Shown here in pieces: positions 18,317-27,585 of a stretch of DNA of 57,958 nt (position 1 is its first letter; each line of letters opens with the position of its first letter). Made by a program: the position numbers and the translations under genes. The stretch comes from Cellulomonas fimi (GTDB taxonomy: Bacteria > Actinomycetota > Actinomycetes > Actinomycetales > Cellulomonadaceae): the NCBI RefSeq assembly GCF_012952065.1, contig NZ_JABCJJ010000020.1, positions 1 through 57,958 of the forward strand, given 5' to 3'. The notes beneath the pieces were generated by a model. The model saw only the letters and a list, made by a program, of their open reading frames with translations, searched no databases and was not told the DNA's origin.

Positions 18317-20875
18317 ATGCGCGACGACGAAGGTTCGGCGGGGCTCGTCCCGGCGCCCGTGCCGCTGGCCGGGCTCACCGAGATCCGGGTGCACGGGGTC
18401 GGCGGCACGACGCCCGAGACGCTGCTGGGCGACCTGAGCCCGACGATGGTCGCCGGCGACCGCGTCGCGGGCTTCTACCGCACGAGCGACGCCCAGGGTC
18501 GGCACCGCGAGGCGTACTCCTGGGGCGGGCTGACGTCGCGCTCCCGCTCGCGTGCGCTGTGGGCGCTCCTGCTCCCGTCGATGTTCGCCAACATGGCCGG
18601 GTGGATGGCCCAGCGCTGGGTCACGTCGGGCGACGTCGAGACGCGGGAGGCGCCGACCACCCGCCCCTTCCGGTGGGCCGCGCGGCTCGCGGCGCTGGCC
18701 CTCACCCTGAGCACGGCCGTGATGGTCACGATGGTGTGCCTCGACACGCTCGCGTACCAGTGCGGGGCCCAGGCGGCCTGCCGCCGCACCGGGTGGTGGA
18801 CGGGGCCGCTCGACGTCGTCGCGCCGCTCGACCGTCCCGGCGCGCGGCTCGCGACGGGCGCCACCGTGGCGCTCGCGATCGCGCTGCTGTTCTACGTGCT
18901 CGCGAACCGCACCCGGTCGGCGTACGAGCGCGTCGAGCCGCCCACCCCCATCAGCGTCGACCAGGGCGCCCTCGACCCGGAGGCCTCGACGCCGACCCCG
19001 TCCCGACGGAGCGCCGCCGCCCAGGTGGGCGGCCTGCGTCATCCCGAGTTCTGGTCCGGCGCGCTGTGGCACACCCACCTGTCCCGGCTGCACCTCGCGG
19101 CGTGCCTCGCGGTCGTGGCGACCATGCTCGGCTGGCCGCTCGTGCAACTGGGGTCCGGCGCGCTCGCCGCAGCGGCGGTCGTGCTCGGCGGGCTGAGCCT
19201 CGTCGCCGTCCTCGCGGCCCTCGCGCTGGACGACGCCGCGCCCCGGCTCGCGATCGCCGTCGTGCTCGGAGCGCTGCTGGCGTTGGGGCTCGGTCTCTCC
19301 GCGGCCCTCGTGCTGCCGACCGCCGCCGCGACGGGGGCCCTGCCCGGGAGTCGCGAGGCCGTCAACGTGGGGTGGGGGCTCAGCCTGGTGCTGCTGGTCC
19401 CCCTCGTGGTGCAGCAGAGCGTCGCGTGGGCGCGGCGGCGGGCACTGGCGGAGTCGCCGGCCGGCCGGCGCCGCGTGGACGTGTTCCCCTGGGCCGGTCC
19501 TTTCGTCATGAACACCGTCGCGATGCTGATCGCGAACACGGTGCTGCTCTCGGTGATGGTGTTCGTGGCGCGGGCGCTCGGCCGGGTCGAGTGGGGGTTC
19601 GGGCCCGGGCCCGGTGCTGTGGGCACGCCCGGCCCCGCGACCCTGTGGGTCCCGCCGGCCGTCGGGTCGCTCGCCTCGGTCCTCTCGATCGGGCTGATCA
19701 CGGTCACGGTGGTGTTCGCCGTCGTCGTCGGGCTCTGGCTCCGCCGCGCCGCCGGCAAGGACGCGGTCGCCGTGGAGGCCGATCTGCGATCGCGGTACGC
19801 GCGCGAGGGCGTCCCGCAGATCCAGTCGGTCGTCGAGCCGCGCACCGACGCGGCGTGGTGGCGGTCCGCGTTCGACCCGCCGCCGTTCGCCCCGATCTCC
19901 GCGCGGACTTCCGGCCACCCGAGCCGGTGGGTGCGCAAGGTCGCGCTCATGCGTCGCGTCGGGGCGCACTCGCGGGTCGTGGCCTGGCTGTTCGTCGTGT
20001 TCACGGGCTTCGCGCTCGTCGGCCTCGTGCTGTTCCTCGGGTACGTGTGGGTGCTCGGCCGCGGCGCGCCGATGGTGCTGGTCGAGCTCGGGACCACGGT
20101 CGCCGTCGCGCTGCCGCCGCTCTACGTGCTCGTCCTGACCGCGACGTGGCGCAACGAGCGCTACCGCCGCGTGCTGGGATCGCTGTTCGACGTGGGGACC
20201 TTCTTCCCGCGCTCGTTCCACCCGTTCGCGCCGCCGTCGTACACCGAGCGAGCCGTGCCGGAGCTCACGCGCCGCATCTGGCGGCTGCACGACAACGGCG
20301 GCAGCGTGGTGCTCACCGCGCACTCGCAGGGCAGCGTGCTCGCGGCGGCGGCGCTCGGCCGGGAGTCGGCGCGGCCCGGCGACGAGCCGCGCGTCGGGCT
20401 GGTCACCCTCGGCTCACCGCTCGCCAAGCTCTACCGGTGGGCCTTCCCCGCGCTGTTCAGCGACGGGTTCCTCGCCGGGCTGGCGAGCGGGGCCGCCGGC
20501 ATCGGGCGGGTGCGCTGGCGCAACGTGCACTACCTGACCGACTACATCGGCGGCCCGGTCCGGACCGAGGGATCGGTGATCGCCGGGGGCATCGACGTCG
20601 AGCTCGTCGACCCGCCGACCCACCGCTACGTGTTCGACCAGCCGCTCCCCCGCGTGCTGAGCCACACGGGCTACTGGTCCGACCGCGCCTTCTGGCGTCA
20701 GGTCGACGAGATGTGCCAGGCGGTCCGGCCGGGCACCGCGGCGCCACCCGCGTCGGTGGACGGGCTCGGCACCGTGCACGACGGCGCAGGGGCCGTCGGC
20801 GACGCCGGCTCGCAGGACGCCGGCTCGCAGGACACGGTGGTGGCCGATCCCCGGATCCCGGTCCGGTACCGCTGA
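18317..20875 (+). CDS. Large membrane protein with split alpha/beta-hydrolase (lipase-like) motifs, 852 aa
   Basis: ATG 18317 follows AGAGGAGCC; the in-frame upstream extension covers repeats and is rejected. Near the N-terminus IRVHGVGGTTPE (23-34) looks like the oxyanion-hole strand of an alpha/beta hydrolase. A long middle region carries about eight hydrophobic segments, then VVLTAHSQGSVLAAAAL has the nucleophile elbow with Ser near 670. SHTGYW has a candidate catalytic His near 783. The hydrolase core thus seems split by a roughly 600-residue membrane insertion. A lipid or ester hydrolase at the membrane is the natural guess; the substrate is unknown. The C-terminal tail has a duplicated AGSQD encoded by a short tandem repeat. 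Confidence 0.78.
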   Translation: MRDDEGSAGLVPAPVPLAGLTEIRVHGVGGTTPETLLGDLSPTMVAGDRVAGFYRTSDAQGRHREAYSWGGLTSRSRSRALWALLLPSMFANMAGWMAQRWVTSGDVETREAPTTRPFRWAARLAALALTLSTAVMVTMVCLDTLAYQCGAQAACRRTGWWTGPLDVVAPLDRPGARLATGATVALAIALLFYVLANRTRSAYERVEPPTPISVDQGALDPEASTPTPSRRSAAAQVGGLRHPEFWSGALWHTHLSRLHLAACLAVVATMLGWPLVQLGSGALAAAAVVLGGLSLVAVLAALALDDAAPRLAIAVVLGALLALGLGLSAALVLPTAAATGALPGSREAVNVGWGLSLVLLVPLVVQQSVAWARRRALAESPAGRRRVDVFPWAGPFVMNTVAMLIANTVLLSVMVFVARALGRVEWGFGPGPGAVGTPGPATLWVPPAVGSLASVLSIGLITVTVVFAVVVGLWLRRAAGKDAVAVEADLRSRYAREGVPQIQSVVEPRTDAAWWRSAFDPPPFAPISARTSGHPSRWVRKVALMRRVGAHSRVVAWLFVVFTGFALVGLVLFLGYVWVLGRGAPMVLVELGTTVAVALPPLYVLVLTATWRNERYRRVLGSLFDVGTFFPRSFHPFAPPSYTERAVPELTRRIWRLHDNGGSVVLTAHSQGSVLAAAALGRESARPGDEPRVGLVTLGSPLAKLYRWAFPALFSDGFLAGLASGAAGIGRVRWRNVHYLTDYIGGPVRTEGSVIAGGIDVELVDPPTHRYVFDQPLPRVLSHTGYWSDRAFWRQVDEMCQAVRPGTAAPPASVDGLGTVHDGAGAVGDAGSQDAGSQDTVVADPRIPVRYR

Positions 20876-20954
20876 AGCCGGACCAGGCCGGGACAGAAGG
20901 TCCCTGCAGCGACGCCTGCCAGACTGGCTCCTCGGGGTGGGCGGCCCGACGCGC

Positions 20955-21647
20955 TCAGGCGGGCGTCCGCGCGCCCTCGACCGCTCGACCGAACCACCCC
21001 GTGATGGTCGTCGGGTGCGTGATCGCGGTCCCGACGCACACCGCGAACGCGCCCCGCCGGATGGCCTCGGCGGCATGCTCCGGGGTGTGGACTCGCCCCT
21101 CGACCATGACCGGCAGCGCGCAGGCCGCGACGACCTGGTCGACCAGCTCGAAGTCCGGGCCCTCGGTCTTCGGTCGCTCGCCCGAGTAGCCCGAGAGCGT
21201 GGTGCCGAGGATGTCGGCGCCCGCGTCCTGCGCCGCGAGCGCGTCGTCGAGCGAGCCGCAGTCCGCCATCACCAGCACGCCGGGGTGCACCGCCCGCAGC
21301 CGCTCGAGGGTCTGCGCCAACGTGAGCCCGTCGGGCCGCGGCCGGCGGGTGCCGTCGAGCGCCACGACGTGCGCCCCGGCGTCGGCCACCGCGAGCGCGT
21401 GCTCGAGCGTCGGCGTGATGAAGACGCCGTCGTCGCCGTCCTTCCACAGGCCGATGACGGGCACGTCGACCGCGGCCACGGTCTCGCGGACGTCCGCGAT
21501 CCCCTGGACGCGCACCGCCGCCGCACCGCCGATCACGACCGCGCGGGCGACCTGCGCCATCGTGCGCGGGTCGCGCATCGGCTCGCCGGGGTACGCCTGG
21601 CACGACACGACCAGCCGGCCACGCATCGACTCGATCATCGGGTGCAT
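20955..21647 (-). CDS. nanE: N-acylglucosamine-6-phosphate / N-acetylmannosamine-6-phosphate 2-epimerase NanE
   Basis: Start ATG 21647 (MHPMIESMRGRLVVSCQAYPGEPM), 2 bases after the ROK stop; an alternative GTG lies two codons upstream. The family signature is strong: VSCQAYPGEPM, GLWKDGDD with the catalytic Lys, VALDGTRRPRP, ADILGTTLSGYSG, and PVMVEGRVHTPEHA. It converts ManNAc-6-P to GlcNAc-6-P, the fourth step of sialic acid breakdown after uptake, lyase and kinase. It is the last gene of the minus-strand transport and catabolism operon. Length 230 aa is normal. Confidence 0.95.
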   Translation of the reverse strand: MHPMIESMRGRLVVSCQAYPGEPMRDPRTMAQVARAVVIGGAAAVRVQGIADVRETVAAVDVPVIGLWKDGDDGVFITPTLEHALAVADAGAHVVALDGTRRPRPDGLTLAQTLERLRAVHPGVLVMADCGSLDDALAAQDAGADILGTTLSGYSGERPKTEGPDFELVDQVVAACALPVMVEGRVHTPEHAAEAIRRGAFAVCVGTAITHPTTITGWFGRAVEGARTPA

Positions 21648-21649
21648 CG

Positions 21650-22690
21650 TCACTCCTCCACGTCGCTGGGGTCGAGCAGGGCCCACGCGCCGCGGGCGGC
21701 GCCCACGATCGCCGCCGTCCCGCCGAGCGCCGCCGGCACGAGCGGCACGTCCGCCAGCACGTCGATCACCTCGGCGCGCAGCGCGCGCTCCATCGGTTCC
21801 CACCACACGGGCCCGGCCCCCGCGAGCCCGCCGCCGACGACGACCACGGCCGGGTCCAGCACCGTCACCACCGCGGCGATCGCGCGCCCGACGGCCGACG
21901 CCGACTCCTCGACGACGCGCAGTGCGAGCGCCTCGCCGGCCGACGCCCGCGCCACGACGTCGCGCGTGTCGAGCGCCGCCGCGTCGCCGCCGCGCGCCCG
22001 GTAGAGCCGGTGCAGCGCCGGCCCCGAGCCGATCGACTCGAGGTGACCGGGTCGCCCGCACGAGCAGCGCAGGCCGTCGGCCCCGCCGATCGGCAGGTGG
22101 CCCATCTCCCCCGCGACGTGGTGCGCGCCGCGCAGCGGCCGCCCCGCGAGCACGACCGACGCCCCCACCCCGGTACCGACCGCCACCATGAGCGCGCTGG
22201 ACGCCCCCGCGGCGGCACCGAGCCAGGCCTCGCCGGCGGCGTGCGCGTCGACGTCGTTCTCGACGAAGACCGGCAGCGCGCCGCTCGAGCCACGGTCCTC
22301 GCCGTCGGCCGCACCGCCGAAGCCGGACGCGCCCGCGAGCCGCACCCGCACCCCCGCGGCGACCTCCGTCCCGGCCCAGCCCGTCAGCGCGTCGGTCGAG
22401 GACACGATCACGCCGCGGCCCACGTCCACCACGCCGGCCGTGCCGATCCCCACGGCCCCGACCCCCGGCACCGGCGCGCCGGCCGCCCCGGCCGACGCGA
22501 CGGCGTCGGCCACCACCGCACGGGCGAGCCCCGCCACGGCGTCCAGGATCGCGGCCGGGCCGTCGTGCGCCGGGGTCGGCACGGTCAGCACCGGCCCCGG
22601 GACGCCGTCGGCCGTCACGAGCGCCGCGGCGATCTTGGTGCCGCCGAGGTCGACGCCGAGGACGGAGATGGTCACGGCAGGTCGGGTCAC
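21650..22690 (-). CDS. nanK: ROK-family sugar kinase, probable N-acetylmannosamine kinase
   Basis: 346 aa from ATG 22690. ROK motifs are clear: VLGVDLGGTKIAAALV (phosphate loop), VFVENDVDAHAAGEAWLG (catalytic Asp in the END region), AVGTGVGASVVL, HHVAGEMGHLPIGG, and the zinc region CSCGRPGHLESIGSG. The usual third cysteine of CxCGxxGCxE is His here; zinc could still bind, but this departs from the family rule. Between the NanA-like lyase and NanE, the natural job is phosphorylation of ManNAc. A glucokinase-like role cannot be excluded from sequence alone. It is spaced 8 bases from the lyase gene and 2 from nanE. Confidence 0.85.
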   Translation of the reverse strand: MTRPAVTISVLGVDLGGTKIAAALVTADGVPGPVLTVPTPAHDGPAAILDAVAGLARAVVADAVASAGAAGAPVPGVGAVGIGTAGVVDVGRGVIVSSTDALTGWAGTEVAAGVRVRLAGASGFGGAADGEDRGSSGALPVFVENDVDAHAAGEAWLGAAAGASSALMVAVGTGVGASVVLAGRPLRGAHHVAGEMGHLPIGGADGLRCSCGRPGHLESIGSGPALHRLYRARGGDAAALDTRDVVARASAGEALALRVVEESASAVGRAIAAVVTVLDPAVVVVGGGLAGAGPVWWEPMERALRAEVIDVLADVPLVPAALGGTAAIVGAARGAWALLDPSDVEE

Positions 22691-22698
22691 GAGCGCCG

Positions 22699-23637
22699 TC
22701 AGGCGGTCGGGGCGGCCGCGAGCAGGCCGGCCTCGCGCACGATCTGCTCGATGCGGTCGGCGACGTCGCCGTCGAGGGCCCGCACCGGGAACGCCATGGT
22801 CGGCGCGTCGATCAGGCCCTGGAGCGCGACCGCGGCCTTGAACGAGCCCACCCCCGCGGCGTCGCCCGAGCGGCCCGCGGCCTGGAAGACGATCTCGAAG
22901 AGCGCGGCGAGGCGGTCCTGCTCGCGGCGGGCGCCCGCCCAGTCACCGGCCTGCGCGAGGTCCCACAGCCGGGCGTAGCCCGCGGCGTCGACGTTGCCGA
23001 GCCCGGGCACGACGCCGTCGGCCCCGAGCAGCAGCATGCCGTCCACCACGACCTCGTGGCCCGTGAAGAGCGCGAGCGGCGAGCCGGCCGCGGCGTTCGC
23101 GGCGACGAGGCGGCGGAAGCCGACGTCGTCGCCGGACGAGTCCTTGACCCCCGCCAGGACGCCCTCGGTGCCGAGCCGCACCAGCAGGTCGTGGCCGAGC
23201 TTGACCTTGACGCGCACGGGGATGTCGTAGGCGAACACCGGCACGTCGCTCGCGGCGGCGATCGACCGGAAGTGGTCCTCGATCTCGGCGGCGTCGTTGA
23301 TCGCGTAGACGGGCGCGGTCGCGACGACGGCGTCGACGCCGGCCTCGACGACCATGCGGACCTGCTCGACGACGCGGGCGGTGGTCAGCTCGATGACGCC
23401 GGCCATGACGGGCACGCGCCCGCCGACGGCGGCGACGACCGTGGTGACGGCCAGGCGCCGCTGCTCGTCGGTGAGGTACGCGACCTCACCGGTCGAGCCG
23501 AGCACGAAGATGCCGTGGACCCCGTGGGTGACGAGGTGGTGCGTGAGCCGCTCGAGCGAGGGCACGTCCACCTGACCGTCGGCGGTGAGCGGGGTGACGA
23601 TCGGCGGGACGATCCCGCGGAAGCGTGCGGTGGACAT
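22699..23637 (-). CDS. nanA: Dihydrodipicolinate synthase/N-acetylneuraminate lyase family protein, probable sialic acid lyase
   Basis: ATG 23637 has the ribosome site AGGAGCTCCACC just upstream. This class I aldolase has GIVPPIVTPLTADG, the carboxylate-binding GSTGE (47-51), FAYDIP with the catalytic Tyr137, and LAGVKDSSGDD with Schiff-base Lys165. Family members split Neu5Ac or make dihydrodipicolinate and related compounds. The setting, with ROK kinase and NanE directly after it and a sialidase nearby, points to N-acetylneuraminate lyase giving ManNAc and pyruvate. It is 312 aa, normal length. The 114-base gap from the upstream ATPase gene could hold an internal promoter. Confidence 0.85.
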   Translation of the reverse strand: MSTARFRGIVPPIVTPLTADGQVDVPSLERLTHHLVTHGVHGIFVLGSTGEVAYLTDEQRRLAVTTVVAAVGGRVPVMAGVIELTTARVVEQVRMVVEAGVDAVVATAPVYAINDAAEIEDHFRSIAAASDVPVFAYDIPVRVKVKLGHDLLVRLGTEGVLAGVKDSSGDDVGFRRLVAANAAAGSPLALFTGHEVVVDGMLLLGADGVVPGLGNVDAAGYARLWDLAQAGDWAGARREQDRLAALFEIVFQAAGRSGDAAGVGSFKAAVALQGLIDAPTMAFPVRALDGDVADRIEQIVREAGLLAAAPTA

Positions 23638-23751
23638 GGTGGAGCTCCTTCGAGAACACGGGCGGGCGGGCCGCCCCGGGTGGGGCAGGACGGGTCGGAC
23701 CCGTCCGGGTGAGTCAGGCTGGGAGCAGCGCGGACGCTGCACTGCGTCGCC

Positions 23752-24561
23752 TCAGAGCAGCGCGGGCGCTGCGCCGAGGAGGGTGCGGGTGTAGTCGTCG
23801 CGCGGTGACGCGAAGATGTCGGCCGACGGGCCGTGCTCGACGACCTTGCCGCGGTTCATCACGACGATCTCGTCCGAGACGTACCGCACGGTCTGGATGT
23901 CGTGCGAGATGAACACGAGGCCCAGGTCGAGCTCGGCCTTGAGGTCGGTGAGCAGGTTGAGGATCTGCGCGCGCACCGAGACGTCGAGCGCCGACGTCGG
24001 CTCGTCCGCCACGATCACGTCCGGCTCGAGCGCGAGCGCCCGGGCGATCGCGACGCGCTGCCGCTGGCCGCCCGAGAGCTGCGTGGGCAGGGCGTCGAGG
24101 ACCGACGTCGGCAGCCCCACCATGCGGATGAGGTCGCGGACGCGGGCCTCCCGCTGCGAGCGGGTGCCGATCCGGTGGACGTCGAGCGGGTCGCGCAGCG
24201 CGTCGCGGATGATCATGCGCGCGTTGAGCGCCGTGGCGGGGTCCTGGAACACGACCGAGACGACGCGACCGATCTCGCGCCGGACGGGCGCCGAGAAGCT
24301 CTCGATGCGCCGGCCCTTGAACCAGATCTCGCCCGAGGTCGGGCGCTCCAGGCCGACGAGGATCTTCGCCGTCGTGGACTTGCCGCTCCCGGACTCCCCC
24401 ACGATCCCCAGCGTCTTCCCCCGCCACACGGCCAGGCTCACGCCGTCGACCGCGGCGACGCGCTCGGCCTTGAAGAGCGAGCCGGTGCGCGACTTGTAGA
24501 TCACGCGCACGTCCTTGAGCTCGATCACGGGCGGGTCGACGTCCTTCACCGGATCGCTCAT
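23752..24561 (-). CDS. Oligopeptide-type ABC transporter ATPase (OppF/DppF class), 269 aa
   Basis: The ATG at 24561 overlaps the upstream fusion gene's stop (ATGA). Walker A GESGSGKSTT, the Q-loop in VVFQDPATALNARM, signature LSGGQRQRVAIARAL, Walker B VIVADEPTSALD and switch FISHD are all present. The C-terminus ends DDYTRTLLGAAP, typical of Dpp/Opp ATPases though shorter than usual. It powers import together with the ATPase half of the neighbouring fusion protein. Operon position next to lyase, kinase and epimerase indicates sialic acid or a sialoside as cargo, which is an inference. Confidence 0.93.
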   Translation of the reverse strand: MSDPVKDVDPPVIELKDVRVIYKSRTGSLFKAERVAAVDGVSLAVWRGKTLGIVGESGSGKSTTAKILVGLERPTSGEIWFKGRRIESFSAPVRREIGRVVSVVFQDPATALNARMIIRDALRDPLDVHRIGTRSQREARVRDLIRMVGLPTSVLDALPTQLSGGQRQRVAIARALALEPDVIVADEPTSALDVSVRAQILNLLTDLKAELDLGLVFISHDIQTVRYVSDEIVVMNRGKVVEHGPSADIFASPRDDYTRTLLGAAPALL

Positions 24562-26558
24562 CGCGTCGCTCCGATCGTCACGACGGGCTCGTCGCCGGCG
24601 TGCGCTGCGTAGTAGTGGTCGGTGCCGGGGATCTGCCGCAGCTCGGGCCGCTCGTCGAGGCCGAGCTCGGGGCGCGTCGACCGCGGGGCGAACCGGTCGC
24701 CCTTCGGGAAGTCGCGCGGCGACGGGACCGTGCCGGGCACCTGGTGGAGCCGGGCCGAGCCCGCCTCGATCGAGAGCACGGCGCCGAGCAGCCCGCGCGT
24801 GTACTCGTGCACGGGCTGCACGAGCAGCTCGCGCGTGGTGGCCTGCTCGACGACCTGGCCCGCGTACATCACCGTGATGCGGTGGGCGAGCTCCGCGACG
24901 AGCGCGAGGTCGTGGCTCACGAACACCAGGGCGAACCCCAGCTTCTGGCGCAGGTCGTTGAGCAGGTCGATGACCTGCTTCTGGACGGTGACGTCGAGCG
25001 CGGTGGTCGGCTCGTCCGCGATGACCAGCTTCGGGTCACGCGTCAGCGCCATGGCGATGAGCACGCGTTGGCGCTGACCGCCCGAGAGCTCGTGCGGGTA
25101 GCTCTTGAGCGTGCGCTCGGGGTCGAGGCCGACGAGCTCGAGCAGCTCCTCGGCGGTGCGCGTGCCCCCGCGCTTGGTGAGCTGGCGGAGCTGGCTGCGG
25201 ATGAGCATCGACGGGTTCAGCGAGCTGAGCGCGTCCTGGTAGATCATCGCCATCTCGTGGCCCCGCAGCGCGTTGCGCTCGCTCGGCCTCATGGTGAGCA
25301 GGTCGCGACCGTTGTAGAGGATCTCGCCGCGGATCTCGGCCTTGCGGTCGAGCAGCCCCATGACGGCGAGGGACGTGATCGACTTGCCGGAGCCCGACTC
25401 GCCGACCAGCGCCATGGTCTCGCCGGGCCGCACCGAGAACGACAGGCGGTCGATGACGTCGACGTCGCCGTGCCGCTCGGGGAAGCGGATCGACAGGTTC
25501 CTGACCTCCAGCAGCGGCGGCACGTCGGCCGTGAACTGCAGCCGGCTCTCGCGCTCCCACTCGACGGCCCGCAGGTGCGCGAGCCGCTCGTCGAGCGGGA
25601 CCTCGGCGCTCGCGTGGTGGACCGCCGGGTCGGTCGCGAGCACGACGTCCTCGCCCTCGGCCGCGAGGAGCTGGGCCTCGGCCTTCGTCTCCGCGACCTT
25701 GGGGGCCGCGGCCTTCGGGGCGACCATCGCGTCCGTCATGCCCTCGGAGAGCACGTTGAGGCACAGGACCGTGAGCATGATCGCGAGACCGGGGAAGAAC
25801 GTCGCCCACCAGTACCCGCCCATGACCAGGTCACGACCTGCGGCGATGACGTTGCCCCACGACGGCGCGGGGTCCGGGACGCCGGCCTGGATGAAGGACA
25901 GCGACGCCTCGAAGACGATGGCGTCGGCGACCAGGACGGTCGCGAACACCAGGATCGGCGCGATGCAGTTGCGCGCGACGTGCTTCGCGAGGATCCAGGT
26001 GGTCCGGGCACCCATCACGCGCGTCGCGGCGACGTAGTCCTCGCCGTACTGCGCGAGGATGTTCGCCCGGATGACGCGGGTCAGCTGCGGCGTGTAGAGG
26101 AACGCGATCGTGAGCACGAGCACGGGCAGCGACCGGCCGAACACCGTCACGAACACGGCGGCCAGCGCGATGCCGGGGAACGACATGACGATGTCGAGCA
26201 CCCGCATGAGCGTCTCGGAGACCCACTTGCGCGACGTGGCGGCGATCGAGCCGAGCACCGCCCCGGCGGCGAGCGCGACCGCCGTCGCCCCCAGGCCGAT
26301 GACGAGGGAGTAGCGGGCCCCGTAGGTGAGCCGCGAGAAGATGTCGCGGCCCTGGCGGTCGGAGCCGAACCAGTTCTCGCCGCTCGGCGGCTGCACCGGG
26401 GTGCCCGACGCCAGCGGGTTGTGGGTCGCCACGAGGGGGGCGAAGATCGCGGCCAGCGCCACGACCAGGACGAAGGCCAGCGCGACCTTCGAGCCGAGCG
26501 GCAGGGCACGCAGACGGAGGCCGGGAGCGGAGAGCCGCTCGGTCAGGGTGCGTCGCAT
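24558..26558 (-). CDS. Fused ABC permease (DppC type) and ATPase (DppD type), 666 aa
   Basis: ATG 26558. Residues 1 to about 280 form a DppC-like permease with about six membrane segments, GENWFGSDRQGRDIFSRLTYGARYSL near the N-terminus and the cytoplasmic coupling loop EDYVAATRVMGA. A linker rich in Ala and Glu (about 280-350) joins a complete DppD-type ATPase with GESGSGKSIT, YQDALSSLNPSM, LSGGQRQRVLIAMAL, VIADEPTTALD and VFVSHD. The C-terminus has the oligopeptide-transporter domain ending near IPGTDHYYAAHAG. The frame is continuous with no stop between the halves, so this is a real fusion as the sequence stands. It pairs with the 26560 permease and the 23752 ATPase. Oligopeptide-family sialic acid importers are known from other bacteria (SatABCD). 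Confidence 0.93.
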   Translation of the reverse strand: MRRTLTERLSAPGLRLRALPLGSKVALAFVLVVALAAIFAPLVATHNPLASGTPVQPPSGENWFGSDRQGRDIFSRLTYGARYSLVIGLGATAVALAAGAVLGSIAATSRKWVSETLMRVLDIVMSFPGIALAAVFVTVFGRSLPVLVLTIAFLYTPQLTRVIRANILAQYGEDYVAATRVMGARTTWILAKHVARNCIAPILVFATVLVADAIVFEASLSFIQAGVPDPAPSWGNVIAAGRDLVMGGYWWATFFPGLAIMLTVLCLNVLSEGMTDAMVAPKAAAPKVAETKAEAQLLAAEGEDVVLATDPAVHHASAEVPLDERLAHLRAVEWERESRLQFTADVPPLLEVRNLSIRFPERHGDVDVIDRLSFSVRPGETMALVGESGSGKSITSLAVMGLLDRKAEIRGEILYNGRDLLTMRPSERNALRGHEMAMIYQDALSSLNPSMLIRSQLRQLTKRGGTRTAEELLELVGLDPERTLKSYPHELSGGQRQRVLIAMALTRDPKLVIADEPTTALDVTVQKQVIDLLNDLRQKLGFALVFVSHDLALVAELAHRITVMYAGQVVEQATTRELLVQPVHEYTRGLLGAVLSIEAGSARLHQVPGTVPSPRDFPKGDRFAPRSTRPELGLDERPELRQIPGTDHYYAAHAGDEPVVTIGATR

Positions 26559-26559
26559 G

Positions 26560-27516
26560 TCAGACCGTCCTGATCCTCGGGTTGACCAGCACGTAGAGCA
26601 GGTCGACCACGATGTTGATGACCACGAACGCGAGGGCGACGGTCAGCGTGACGCCCTGGACGAGGTTCGGTTCGTTGTTCGTCACGCCGTTGAGGATCAG
26701 GGTCCCCATGCCGGGCAGCGCGAAGATGATCTCGATGACCACCGCGCCACCGATCAGGTAGCCGACGCGCAGGCCGAGCACCGTGATGGGCGTGATGAGC
26801 GCGTTGCGGAGCACGTTGCGCCCGACGACGACGCCGCGCGGGACGCCTGCACCGACGGCCGTGCGCACGTAGTCGCGGTCGAGCTCCTCGACCATCGCGG
26901 TGCGGACCACGCGGATCAGGGAGCCGGCCACCGGCACGCCGAGCGCGAAGGCCGGCAGGGCCATGCGGGAGAGGAAGCCGACGGGGTCCTCGGTGACCGG
27001 GGGCAGTGCGCCGCTCGCGGGGAGCCAGTCGAGGCCGAGGGTGAAGCCTTGGATCAGCAGCACGGCGAGCCAGAAGGACGGGGTCGCGACGGCGGCGATC
27101 GACAGGACGCGGATCACCTGGTCGACCCAGCTGTCGCGGTAGAGCGCGGCGAGCACACCGAAGATCAGCGCGCCGATGACGGCGATGACCAGGCCCAGGA
27201 ACGTCAGCTGGAGCGTGATCGGGAAGGCGCGAGCCACCTCGTCGACGACGGGCTGCTGGCGGGCGCTGAACGTGCCCAGGTCACCCTGGACCATGCCGAC
27301 CAGGAAGTCCCAGTACCGCACGAAGAGCGGCTCGTCGAGCCCCTGCGCGGCGCGGTAGGCGGCACGGGCCTCGAGCGAGGCGCCCTCGCCGAGCGCCGTG
27401 ATCGCGGGGTCGACCTTAGAGAACTGCATCACCACGAACACCAGCAGGGTGATGCCCAGGACCATCAGCGGCAGCTGCAGGAGCCGCCGGCCGGTCAGGC
27501 GTAGGAGAGCGGCCAC
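26560..27516 (-). CDS. ABC transporter permease (DppB type), 318 aa
   Basis: The start is GTG 27516. There are six membrane segments. The N-terminal pattern RLLQLPLMVLGITLLVFVVM is that of DppB/OppB. The coupling loop RDYVRTAVGAGVPRGVVVGRNVLRNAL and the motif EIIFALPGMGTLILNGV are diagnostic. It is one of the two channel halves; its stop is one base before the start of the permease/ATPase fusion gene. It is co-transcribed with the lipoprotein gene upstream, from which it is separated by a 117-base gap containing a strong hairpin. Confidence 0.94.
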   Translation of the reverse strand: MAALLRLTGRRLLQLPLMVLGITLLVFVVMQFSKVDPAITALGEGASLEARAAYRAAQGLDEPLFVRYWDFLVGMVQGDLGTFSARQQPVVDEVARAFPITLQLTFLGLVIAVIGALIFGVLAALYRDSWVDQVIRVLSIAAVATPSFWLAVLLIQGFTLGLDWLPASGALPPVTEDPVGFLSRMALPAFALGVPVAGSLIRVVRTAMVEELDRDYVRTAVGAGVPRGVVVGRNVLRNALITPITVLGLRVGYLIGGAVVIEIIFALPGMGTLILNGVTNNEPNLVQGVTLTVALAFVVINIVVDLLYVLVNPRIRTV

Positions 27517-27585
27517 GCTCTTCCTCCTCTTCGGTGGTCGCCGCAGCGTCGCGGCCGACCGGGTGGAGCGGGGCGGCGGTGCCGC

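Noticed and set aside
24600-26573. Plus-strand open frame opposite the permease/ATPase fusion
   Set aside because: Antisense shadow with no motif; the minus strand has full ABC signatures.
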